DNA of 64,000 bases from Elymus sibiricus (Eukaryota; Streptophyta; Magnoliopsida; Poales; Poaceae): assembly GCA_039707655.1 (NCBI GenBank), contig CM077676.1:453396379-453460378 (forward strand), in the 5' to 3' direction. Made by a program: the position numbers and the translations under genes. This document shows positions 32,408-43,700 of the stretch, piece after piece. How positions within the stretch are numbered: position 1 is the first letter of the stretch; each line of letters begins with the position of its first letter. The notes beneath the pieces were generated by a model. The model did not search any database. It was given only the letters and a program-made list of their open reading frames with translations, and had not been told where the DNA came from.

Positions 32408-34419
32408 TTAGCCCCCAGTTTAGCTTGGATTTATCCATGGTAAACTCCATCCTGAAAATAAGAATAGGGAAAATATATGAAGGGTGATTCTCCGGGTCTG
32501 GATTTTTCCTGAGCCGGCACCTGTTCTGTCTTTCTGGTCCTTGTCATTTTTCTTCTGCCAAATCACCTGACCGGGTCAAAATGTTTGCCGGGTCTTATGG
32601 TTCTTCCATACTTTAGCGATTTTGTTGCTTCATAACATGACATCTCAACTGCTTTCACACGTGTATATGACCTCATAACGAATCTTTCGAGTGTATATAT
32701 CAAATGGCCGGCTTATCCAATGAACCGGCTCCTGAAAAATCCGGGTTTTCTTTGTCATATTAACAAGCCTGCTTCAGAATCACCTTGGTGACGCGGGTCC
32801 CTCGCAGAAAAATATTGAGAAAAATAACCCATCTGACGTTAAGTCGGCTTCCATAAAAATATTGGGAAAAAAGAAATCCGTCTGATGTTGATCTGACTTT
32901 CAATCCTTCGGCTTGAAATAATATTGGGAATAAAAATTCATCTGATGTTGAGCCGGCTTTCAATGCTTCGGTTTTCCGGGCCTTCTATGAATAGCTTAGA
33001 AAAGATAATTTTTACAAACTTCCGCCAAGAATATGAGATTCGGCTTGCGGAAAACTGATAGTTTCAAGGTGGGCTGGTGACCCTGATGAAGAAAAATCAT
33101 GAGGTACATTCCTCCTTTATGCCCATATTACCTATAGCCCCCAAGTCTTAAGTTTAAAATGTAGTGATAACTTGAGACTTGCTTAAATGTGACATAGATA
33201 TTGTAGTTTCTGAGAAATCCGGTTTCACATCTGAGTTGCCATTCATATTCTCAATAATTTGTATTTCATATATGTAGCCCCCAAGTGCCGGGTCATTATG
33301 CAATGATGATTTGGGACTAGCGGATCTGAACTTGTAAAATTGAGCAATAGGTAGCCCCCAAGGGCCGGCTCATCATTATATGATGGGTCGAGTCTTCAAT
33401 TGTAATTGGCTTTGGAGGTGAGGCGCTTGCCAGTAGGATGGACCAGTGATTTTCTTGCAAAACACTTCATATTTCATTGCCTTTGATAAAGCCGATTGCC
33501 ATGATCTTTGCCATGATATTCTTTTTTGAATTTTGTTCTCCTTTGCAGCATCGGAATAATCCAAATTTGTGACTTGGCACTGGTAATTTATTACACCATG
33601 CTTCTTACTGTAAGCTGGCGTTTTGGATTTAGAAAGAACATCCATCTCTCTGAGCCGGCTTTAAAAACCTCAATCATTTAATACCGGTTATGAGAAACCA
33701 TGATGAAGACCCGGCTCTCAATTGTAAGCCGGTTTTGTAGATGTAGTAAATATGTACCTGCAATTATTTCAAAGTCGGCTTTGATAGCCATGTTATTTAA
33801 AACTGGTTTTGATAAACCATATAAGACCTGGCCATTTTGGCTATCAAAGATTTGTTTGTTCCTGCAGAGTTACAATGTAACCCGATTTGAAAACCGGCTC
33901 CTGCGACATAAACAAATATAGACATGTATATATGATGCATTGTATGATGATGGAATGTATGATGATGTATGTGTATGATAACAGAGTATAAAAATGCCGG
34001 CTTTTGAGGCACGACATAAGACCGGCTTTTGAGGCTCGAGTCTTGGTTTCGCTTCCTGTGGAAGCAGGCTTTTTGGCCTCTTTTGGTTTGTCTTATCTCT
34101 CTGAAAGCCGGCTCTCACGTGACCAACTGACGTTTTAACTCTGATGAATTCAGGGTCACCTTTGTGATTGACTCATCAGGCGTACGCCGGGTCACCTTTT
34201 CGGAGTAGCATCTTGCTACCAGGCAGGTTTAACCAAGTATATTTTGGCTTTTCGCCGGGTTAAAAGGGTTTTGTAAGCTAAACTCGATGAGTTAGAAGCC
34301 CCCAAGTAACCATATGATCATGGAAAAGCTCAACATAGGATATACAGGAGATAATGCTACTACTGCAAAACATCTGGGGTCCAGATAAGCCGGCTTTATT
34401 CCATTGATCATTATTGAGC

Positions 34420-34642
34420 AGGATACCCATGTTTAGACTGCGCATCATGGCAACTAGTCTTCTTTGGTAACTTTTCCTTTCGCCAATATGGCAGGGTACC
34501 CATGTTTGAACTGCACATCGTGGCAGCTAGTTCTCTTGGGCAACCTTTACTTTTTCGCCAATAAGACAGGATACCTATGTTTGAATTGCGCATCATGGCA
34601 GCTAGTCCTCTTTGTCAACCTTTACCTTTTCGCAAATAAAGC
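34420..34642. repeat. Three tandem ~74-base units
   Basis: Units at 34420-34492, 34493-34567 and 34568-34642 each start AGGATACCCATGTTT (or a close variant) and run through CATCGTGGCAGCTAGT to a CGCCAATA end. They lie in the interior of the non-coding LTR element. Confidence 0.85.
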
Positions 34643-35328
34643 AGCAGTCCCCGGGACCGGGTTGTCTTCCCTTCAACGACCCGGGGTTCTTGTATTTGTT
34701 AAAACCGGCCAAATCCGCCGAGTCATATCTGTGTAGCCCTCGAGCCTTAAGTTGACTCGAGGAGCCGGCTTGAGATTCTTTGTACTTGGCTGTGGCATAA
34801 ACCGGCGTATAGTTGACAGCTGAAAACTGGAATTTATCGAAGCCGGAGGCGATGTGGCGAGTTGATGATCTTGCAGGCACGTTTTTGCCCAAAGTAATTT
34901 CGTACGCCTCTTGGTCCGGCTCTCCTGGCTCCTCCAGGGCCGTTTTTTTCTTTGCTGGCTTTGAATTGCCGGCTCAATCGGTAGCTGGCTCACCCAGCTT
35001 TTCTAGAGACGGTTCGTCTGTGGCCGACTCTCCTGTTTCTTCGATGCGCTGAAGCAGATCAGACCGTGGGGTTGGCAGGCCAATACGCCTATCCATTGGG
35101 CAAAACGGCGCGGGTGAAGGCTGATAATAGACATATATTTCTTTTTTGCTCCAGCTTGTCGGAGTAAACCGGGCTGCAGGGGCGGCGGCCTGCGCGCGTC
35201 CGTTAGGCGGCTCGTACGGGCGTGCATGGCCTCAGCGTGCTGATGTAGACCAGACCGCGGGGGTGGCGGCTTGCTCACGTCCGTTGTGCAGCTCAGGTGA
35301 GCGGGCGCGGCCCTGGTGTGTTGATGTA

Positions 35329-35580
35329 GACGCGGGAGTCGACCGCGGCATTGGAAACCGGTGCGGACGTACGAGTCGGCCGCGGCGTTGTAAGCTAGCG
35401 CGGACGCGCGAGTCGGCCGCGGCGTTGTAAGCCGGCACCGACGGGCGAGTTGGCCGCGGCATTGTAAGCCAGCGCGATGCGCGAGTCGGCCACGGCATTA
35501 TAAGCCCGCGCGGACACGCGAGTCGTCTGCGGCGTTTCGAAGCCGACGTGGATGCGCGAGTCGGCCGCAGCATGTTTGAC
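35329..35580. repeat. GC-rich minisatellite, ~37-base unit
   Basis: About six or seven units share the core CGAGTCGGCCGCGGCGTTGT followed by AAGCC and a variable GCGCGGACGCG tail. The block sits just inside the 5' end (minus orientation) of the non-coding LTR element, in the untranslated leader position. Confidence 0.85.
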
Positions 35581-35695
35581 ATAGATCCTTCTGTGCCGGC
35601 TCTTTTTCATGGCAAACCACAAACTTCTTGATCCCTGGGAGAGCTCCCTCCAAGAACTCAACACCACCGTGTGCGGCCCCACGGTGGGCGCCAAC

Positions 35696-36318
35696 TGTCG
35701 TGGTTTTGTCACGGCAGATGTCCTCATGAAAGGACTTAGTGGTGAGGCCGTCGCAACTAGGTGGAAGCTTGAAGGGGTTGGTTGGAATCGAGAGACGCGA
35801 GTTTTACCCAGGTTCGGCCCCTCGCGAGGGAGGTAAAAGCCTACATCCTGCTTGGTTGCTATTGATGATGACGATTTCGATTACAAGGGTGCTGTTTCGC
35901 TACCTCTATCTCGAGAGCTAATTTGTCTGTCTCTCCTGACTTGTCTGTAATTGACTTGTCCCTCTTGGGGTGCCTTGCTCCTCCTTATATAAGTTGAAGG
36001 GGCCGGCTTACATGTAGAGTCCTAGTAGGACTACAACTAGTCTATTTTCTATTATAAGTCGAACCTAGTCCGGGTCTTGCTTCCCTTGCCAGGTCTTGCT
36101 TCCCTTGTCAGGGAACTTTCCTCTTCTTGGACCTTCTCTGTGAGCCGGCCCATTGGGCTCCTGCCAAGCCGGCCTCCTGCCGGGTCTCGTCACTGGGCTC
36201 TGGACTCCTCCTTGTCATCTTATCTTAACCCGGAAAACGGGGCGACCCATAGAGCCTTCAAGCTCTAGGCCGGGTCAAACCTTTAGCCGGGTTATAACCG
36301 TGGGGAATATCCCCAACA
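35696..36318 (-). repeat. LTR (right copy)
   Basis: Partner of 31785-32407, starting TGTCGTGGTTTTGTCACGG. In element orientation this is the 5' LTR. Confidence 0.92.
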
Positions 36319-36640
36319 AGTAGTGTTCCCAGCTTTCGCTGTCATTAGGCAAACATAAACGACCTAACTTAGCTAGTTCATGAGCTACATAATTGGCACT
36401 CCGGCGACACACATCAACCTTTTGCTTTGAGAACCACATCTTGAGTTGAAATTTGCAATCCTCAATAACAGCAGCATACGGCGAGGAGTCAGCTCTAGTG
36501 AAGTCGAGGGCTTCTTGCAGTAACTTGGAGTCTGTCTCAAACACCACGCGAAGAGCCTCAACATTGCTCTCACTAAATAGCAGGAAGAGGCGATGGAATT
36601 ACTTCGCCAAGAGTAGGAAGCAACAATAACTCCATGACAC

Positions 36641-36912
36641 ATTGTCGGGGTGGGGGTGGGGGGCGGTTCGATCTAATCAATTTTCACTTTGGTCGCGATT
36701 CCTTTGTTGGCGCCTACTGGGAAGGTGCTGTCCACATCGGCTCAAGTCCTGCTGTAGTAGAAGGGTGTGGTAGCCCGGAAAACGCCAAGCCACCATAAAC
36801 TACATCTTTCATGGATGACAAGTTGAAGAAGCTGTGGGTCTATTGCTGAGCACGTGGTTTGTGCTTCACCTGTGGAGAGCAATTGGGGCATGGACATGTT
36901 TGTGCCTCCACA
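36641..36912. other. Gene-free stretch
   Basis: No gene recognised. It contains a G-rich run at 36648-36665. Confidence 0.35.
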
Positions 36913-37235
36913 GTGCAGTTACATGCGACAACAGTTGTTAACAGCAGCCGCCGCCTCCTTCTGCTCAAAAAAAGCTAGGGTTCCTGCCTCTCGCCGGCAC
37001 TGCGCCTCCGGTCCTCCTCGTCTCCGGTGGCCCTAGGGCCATGGGAACGCGGTGGATCCTGGCAAGGGCCGGCGGGAGGGCTCCATTTTTACTCGTTCCT
37101 TTGAGTTCTATTAGGGTTTGTGTCCTACTCAGTAAGGCGAGACGGCGGCGGCTCCCTGAAGATGGAATAAAGGTCTCCCCGCCTAGCCCCCGTTCCGGTG
37201 GTGCATCTAGCATCGTTGGTGGGCGTGTGGAGGTG

Positions 37236-39322
37236 TGTAGGAGATATGCCCTAGAGGCAGTAATAACAGTTATTTTGTATCTCCGAGTTTGTAATGAATG
37301 TTTATGTTCCATGCTATAACTGCAATGATTCTCGAGTCTACAATATCCACGAGGCTCGGAGGGAAACTCATGTGCACGTGTGGTATAATAAACGGTAAAA
37401 AGTATTCCTAGTCATGCCTCTAAGACTAGCTCAAGTATTGCATGATGATCCTGTTTTCCTGATCATGGGCATGGCTATGCCGGCAATTTTGAGGGCACAA
37501 TGTTAGTGGAACACTTGTGTTGAATCGACCCGAATTGATGTTATGCTATGAGATACATTCGTCACAAGTTAATGGTTAATAACACAGAAATAGTTAATGT
37601 TTGCATAATTCCTTAGACCATGAGAGTATCAAGTTCCTTCGTACTTGCTTCGTGAACTTTGGGGTTTGTTAAACGTCATCCGTAACTGGGTGGCTATTAC
37701 GGCGGCTTACGGGTTCACGGAAAAGTATGACAAGAAACGAGATAGCTCAAGATTGGGATTTGCTCCTCCGACGATGGAGAGATATTCTCGGGCCCTCTCG
37801 ATGTTACGGTATCCATCATCGTCTGGCCAGACACATTATGATTTGATCACTGGGATGCCGGAACGCGGAAACGAAAAAATAGAACAAAACCGGTAATGAG
37901 GTAACTGGCATAGTGGACAAGTTGTTGATCCGCAGGGATGCCAATAAATCTCACCTCGGGTGTTTGTAACATATCGCGAAGCAACAGGAATAGCACACAG
38001 CAACTGGAGGTTCACTCGAATATTCAATCGTGTGGGTATAGGGGTCAATATGGGTGTCCACGGCTCCGATGTTGATCATTGATCGGAAAGTGTTCCGGGT
38101 CATGTCTATACTTCACCGAACCTATAGGGTCACACGCTTAAGGGTCATCTATCTGCTGAATACTAGACAGGGAGTCTGAGAGAAAGTCACCGGAAAAGTT
38201 TCGGAGACAACGGAAACGTTCCGGAGAGGACACCGGAATAGTTCCGGTAAAACTGAAAAGTTGTTTCGGGGTATACCATTAAGTCAAATTGGTTTCGACA
38301 CACACCTAGAAATTCTTGCAGGGTGCCAGAATTGTTCTGGAAACTTCTGGGATTTTTCCGGGATAAAAACCGGAAATGTTCCGGAGCTGCCGGAACCGGT
38401 TTGGTTGCTTTTCGCAGATGAAAATCACTAATCCGAAATTGTTTCGGAACGAATCCAAATTCATTTTAGTGGGTAATGGAATTATTCTAAGACCCACAGA
38501 AATATTTTCGGATTTAACGGTCGCGGAAAATTGGTTCCATGAATAGTGAAAATCACTTTATGGTTAATTTTTTGGAAAGCCACCTTTTGGGATTTTTCCC
38601 AAAAGGCTTCTAGAAGACTTAGGGACTAAGGAACCCCCTTTGGGGGGGGGCATGAGGGTGGCCGGCCAAGGTGGAGCTCCACATGCCATTCTTTTTTGCC
38701 TTTTATTCTCTTTATGTGTGACATAAAGTGGGGGTACTTTGGTATTTTGTATGCCAATCCTACCCCTTGGCTTTCCTATAAATAGAGGTGGAGAGGTGCT
38801 CTCCACACTCATCCCTTGCTCTCATACACATGCCATGCTTTCTCTGGCTCTCTCTCTCCCTCTCACGAAATAGTTTCGTAGAGCCGAAAGGCTGTCTGGG
38901 TTCCGGCAGGAACTAGTTCTGGACGGCGAAGCCCTGCCGGATAGCTGACACCGTATGTGTGCAACCCTATAGAGAGGTCGTAGTTTCGATCTTTCGCCCG
39001 ATGGGCTGTTCGAGGGTCCTCCCGAAGGGCTGTCTGAGTTACCGTTCGAGCTTCGAGGGTCCTCCCGAAGGGTTGTCCGTGACATCGTCCGAGGACTGTC
39101 CGACCGCCTCCCGAAGGGCTGTCCGACGAGGGAGTACATCCTCGTGGTTGGGAGGTTGTAAATCCTAGTTGCGGTGATCTGCACCGACGATCTACACCGA
39201 CTCTTCTTTCGCTGCGCTACGAGTCGGTAATGATCAGATCAAACCCTGTATGCAGTCTCCATAGTGGTCCTAGGCGTGCTCGCTGTATCGAAATTTTTTG
39301 TTTTCTGTCGCATTCCCCTACA
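37236..39322 (+). repeat. 5' LTR
   Basis: Starts TGTAGGAGATATGCCCTAGA and ends TTCCCCTACA. A TATAAATA box lies at 38777-38784. The region after the box (38980-39125) has three or four repeats of CCCGAAGGGCTGTCCGA. Confidence 0.95.
38777..38784 (+). promoter_or_regulatory. LTR TATA box
   Basis: TATAAATA in the 5' LTR, followed by AGAGGTGGAGAGG. The same box recurs at 46222-46229 in the 3' LTR. Transcription of the element would start about 30 bases downstream. Confidence 0.75.
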
Positions 39323-39323
39323 G

Positions 39324-39335
39324 TGGTATCAGAGC
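39324..39335 (+). promoter_or_regulatory. Primer-binding site
   Basis: TGGTATCAGAGC complements the 3' end of initiator methionyl tRNA. It is the usual minus-strand primer site of Copia elements, one base after the LTR. Confidence 0.92.
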
Positions 39336-40703
39336 CGTGCTATGCGTAGATGCAGGTTACGATCTAGAATACATGGAGATGTATGGGTATTGCATAATAT
39401 AATTTTGAAGTAGATGAGATCTATTGCTGAAAATTATTTATGCGGGTGGCAGATGAAATCTGTTACCCGATGTTCTTGTTGCTTCCCTAGAATTTGCGTA
39501 TTTCTGATCTCGAGACAGCATGGTGGAATTTGACAAAGTTTTGGCAATCCGCGATCCTGATTGATCAACGAAGTGCTATCAGTTCTTTGGGTTCCGCCAT
39601 AGTTAAAAGAAAGATGAAATTTTGCTGACGAAAGGGCAATGCAGATATGATCTGCACGGGGGTCATGCGTATGACGAAGTTTAGTATGGGGCTCGAGATT
39701 TTATTATCTCGTGTTTCATACACCCCGCAAAGTTAATCTAGCGACTTGAATAATCATACTTGATGATAAAACGTTGGTAGCTGCGGTTTAAGTCAAAACC
39801 TTAGAATCCACGTAAAAATAAAATTTTGCATAAACCGATTAGAGGCGTCTAACTTGGTTTTGTAGGATGTGCATGTGATGTGGTATAGCAGTGCTCATAT
39901 TAATTCGATTATGTATGAGATGACTATATGATGTAAATTTTACTAACATGACCTGCGTGTCATGATTCGGCATGATGGCCGGAGCCATATGATTGTCACT
40001 TTAATGACCTGCGTGTCAACCTTAAGTAATGCACTTATTTTATTAGCTATAGAGATAGCAATATTATCTGGTGCATCGACAAGGTGGTGGCAATCTTCGC
40101 GAAGGTGAACACCGACGCAAATGCCGAAGACGAAGAAATTAAAGACTTCTCCGTCAGAAAGGGCTATACCATATCATGCTATTATGAATTGCCTGAGATG
40201 TTTATCCCTTATGATGCACCCTTTTGATTGCGCGGTAGTCACTTTTTATTAGGGTGATCTCTCACTTAAAATATCAAGTAGTTAGTGTTCTCCCAAGTGT
40301 AGCACCGTCATGGCACCTATCTTTTCGGGGTACCACATGGATACATGGGTACAAACGATTAGAGAAGTGTGAGGCGGGTGAGTTGAGACCTCGCAGCAAG
40401 ATCACTTGGTTGTCCTGACGTTCCGGAGGCTCGTCCTGAGCTCGGAACACGCCCATCGAAAGATGAACAAGAGTCACATAGAGATGTGATTGGCAAGTTG
40501 GCCTACCGATTGAAATTCTCGTCACTTGAGATGGATACATCCTTGGCGTTGAATTACAATTTGGGTCTTGTATCACTCATAATCAATTTTGAGAGATATT
40601 GATTTGAGTGGGAGCGCACTTTAGAATAAAATTGTTTATTCACTAGTGCAAATTAATTATGAACAAAGTCTAAGTGAAACTTGTGTTTTCCGTTGTAGAT
40701 CAA
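39336..40703 (+). other. Untranslated leader of the Copia element
   Basis: 1.37 kb with no supported frame. Long leaders are usual in this lineage and include packaging signals; none can be pinpointed here. Confidence 0.5.
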
Positions 40704-43700
40704 ATGGCTCGCAACACCGCGTTCAACTTAGGCCCGATGTTAGAGAAAGAGAAGTTAGCTGCGACTGGAAACAACTATGCGGACTGGGTCCGTAACCTGA
40801 GGATTGTCCTCAGGAGCGCTAAGAAAATGTATGTGCTTGAAACTGCTCTTCCAGCTAAACCGGCGGCCACTGCCCCGGCAGATGAACAAAATGTCTGGGC
40901 CACTAAGGATGATGATCACAACTTAGTGCAGTGCCTCATGCTAGCTTGCATGAGTCTAGAGCTTCAAAAACATTTTGAATTCCATAACCCCCGTGATATG
41001 ATCCGGGAATTGGATGCTCTGTACAAGGAAACCGCACAATCTGAACGATTTGATATCATGAAGGCCGTGATGGATTGCAAGATGGCTGAGGGCAGTTCAG
41101 TTGGCGAACACGTAGTCAAAATGATTGGCTATGCTGAAAGGCTTAAAACCCTGGAATTTCCAATTCCACCAGGCCATATGATGGACATGTTGCTTTCTTC
41201 ACTCCCCCCGTCTTACGACGGTTTTGTCATGAACTACAACATGAGTGGGATGGAGAAGACACCAAATGAGGTGCTCGCCATGCTGAAAACTGCGGAAGGA
41301 GGACTGTGGAATAGTCGCAATCAAGTGTTGCTTGTGAATAAAACCGCCAGTTTCAAAAAGAAAGGCAAGCCAAAGAAGGGCAAGGGCGCCGGTAAGACCG
41401 GCTCCCAAAGCAACTCTAAGGGCGGAGCCAAGAATGAAACTGACTGCTTCTACTGCAAGGGCACAGGACACTGGAAGAGAAACTGCAAGAAGTATCTGGA
41501 AGATAAGAAGTCCGGGAAAACCGGAAAAGGTATAACTGTTATACAAGTTAATGTCATTGACGTTTTGCTTGCTAGTGAAAATTCTAAGTCTTGGGTATTT
41601 GATACCGGATCAGTTGCTCACATTTGCAACTCGATACAGGGGCTTCGGAAGGTGCGCAAGCTAGCAAAGAATGAAGTCGTGATGCGCGTCGGGAACGGCG
41701 CTGGGATCGCCGCTCAAGCCGTCGGCATTATGCCTCTACATCTCCCTTCAGGATTTATCTTAGAACTAAGTATATGTTATTTTGTTCCACTATTGTGTAG
41801 AAACATTATCTCCGGATCATGTTTAGTACACGGTGGGTGTTCGTACAAGTCTGAGAACAATGGTTGTTCACTTTATTGTAAGGATATGTTTTATGGATTT
41901 GCACCCATTGTTGGGGGTCTTTTCATACTAAATCTTGAATGTGGAAATGATGTCCTTAACGTGAATGCTAAACGCCTTAAGAAGGCTAATACCACCACCA
42001 CTTTCATGTGGCACTGTCGGCTTGGCCACGTCGGAAAGAAACGCATGCAAAGACTCCATAAAGATGGAGTTTTACCGTCCTTTGATTTTGAATCATTTGA
42101 CACATGTGAAGCTTGCTTGATGGGGAAAATGACCAAGACGCTGTTCACGGGTCATCCTGAATGGGCGAGTGAATTGTTGGAAATAATACATAGTGATGTA
42201 TGTGGTCCAATGAGCACAATCACACAGGGTGGGTATTTCTACTTCGTGACTTTTACTGATGATTTGAGTAGGTATGGATATATCTACTTGATGAAGCATA
42301 AGTCGGAAACCTTTGAAAAGTTCAAAGAATTTCAGAATGAGGTAGAAAATCATCGTAACAAAAGGATTAAGTTTCTGCGGTCTGGTCGCGGGGGCGAATA
42401 CCTTACTCATGAGTTTAGCCAACATCTGAGTGACCGTGGAATCGTTTCACAGCTTACGCCTCCCGGAACTCCACAGCGAAACAGAGTGTCGGAAAGACGT
42501 AACCAAACCCTGTTAGACATGGTAAGGTCGATGATGTCTCTTACAGATCTACCGATATCTTTTTGGGGTCACGCACTACTCACTGCCGCTTATACATTAA
42601 ACAGAGCACCGTCTAAGTCTGTTGAGACGACACCACATGAGATGTGGCATGGGAAGATTCCTAGTGTGTCGCATCTCAAAATTTGGGGTTGTGAGGCATA
42701 CGTAAAGCGTTTACAGCCAAGCAAACTCGATCCCAGATCAGACAAATGTTACTTTGTAGGTTATCCCAATAACACCATTGGGTATTCCTTCTACAACCAG
42801 TCCGAGGGCAAAGTGTTTGTCGCAAAAGTTGGACACTTTCTCGAGAAAGAATTTCTCGCTAAAGAACCAAGTGGGAGGACAGTACAACTTAATGAGATTA
42901 GTGAATCTTCGGCAACAGTTGATATGGCTAAGGAACCGGAAGTAATTCCGCAAATTATCCCTACAACCGAGCCGGAAGTTGTCGCATGTGATGCGGAAAC
43001 TTCAGACAATGTTGTAACTGAACCGCACAGATCAGGTAGGGCTGTCCAGCCACCTGAGTGGTTTCATAACGAAATCTTCATTCTTGAAGACGACGAACCT
43101 GCGCACTACAAGGAAGCGATGGCTGGGCCCAGCTCAAGGGAATGGCACAAGGCCATGAAATCCGAAATGGAATCCATGTACGAAAACCAAGTTTGGAACT
43201 TGGAAGAACTTCCAGAAGGCGTAAAGCCCGTTGGTTGTAAATGGATTTTCAAAAGAAAGACAGATGCAGATGGTAACATTACTATCCACAAAGCTAGACT
43301 TGTCGCGAAAGGGTTCACGCAAGTTCCAGGAGTGGACTACGACGAGACTTTCTCGCCCGTAGCTATGCTTAGGTCTGTTCGGATATTACTAGCAATTGCT
43401 GCTTATTTTGATTATGAAATATGGCAGATGGACGTCAAAACGGCTTTCCTAAATGGAAATCTCAAAGAAGATGTATATATGATACAGCCAGAAGGTTTTG
43501 TCGTTCATAAGGATGCTGGAAAGGTATGCAAACTTCAGAAAGTCATTTATGGTCTGAAGCAAGCGTCAAGGAGCTGGAACATTCGTTTTGATGAAGTGGT
43601 CAAACAGTTTGGCTTCATCAGGAATGACGGAGAATCTTATGTTTACAAGAAGTTTAGTGGGAGCGCAAAAGCATTTCTAATCTTGTATGTGGATGACATA

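Larger units (their letters stand above)
31785..36318 (-). mobile_element. Non-coding LTR retrotransposon, probably Gypsy-type
   Basis: Two 623-base LTRs (31785-32407, 35696-36318) are nearly identical and flanked by the perfect 5-base duplication AGTAG (31780-31784, 36319-36323). The element points left: next to the right LTR, the minus strand begins TTGGCGCCCACCGTGGGGC, a primer-binding-site-like sequence. Next to the left LTR it reads GGGGGCTAA, a polypurine tract. The 3.3 kb interior has no gag or pol and is full of CCGGCTT words, with two tandem repeat blocks. It would depend on enzymes from another element. Confidence 0.88.
31690..36640 (-). pseudogene. LINE RNase H-like remnant split by an LTR element
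   Basis: The minus-strand segment 36640-36324 encodes the middle and end of a plant RNase H-like domain (ETDSKLLQEAL, then VCRRSANYVAHELAKLGR). It ends across the LTR insertion in 31784-31690, where a LINE-type 3' tail (stop, AAGCGTTTGCTTTCC, A run in minus orientation) is seen. A frame change near 36550 separates the upstream half of the domain. It was dead before or after the LTR insertion and has no catalytic core left. Confidence 0.65.

Noticed and set aside
34420..34642. CRISPR-like array
   Set aside because: The three 74-base units are contiguous tandem repeats without unique spacers, in a eukaryotic LTR element.
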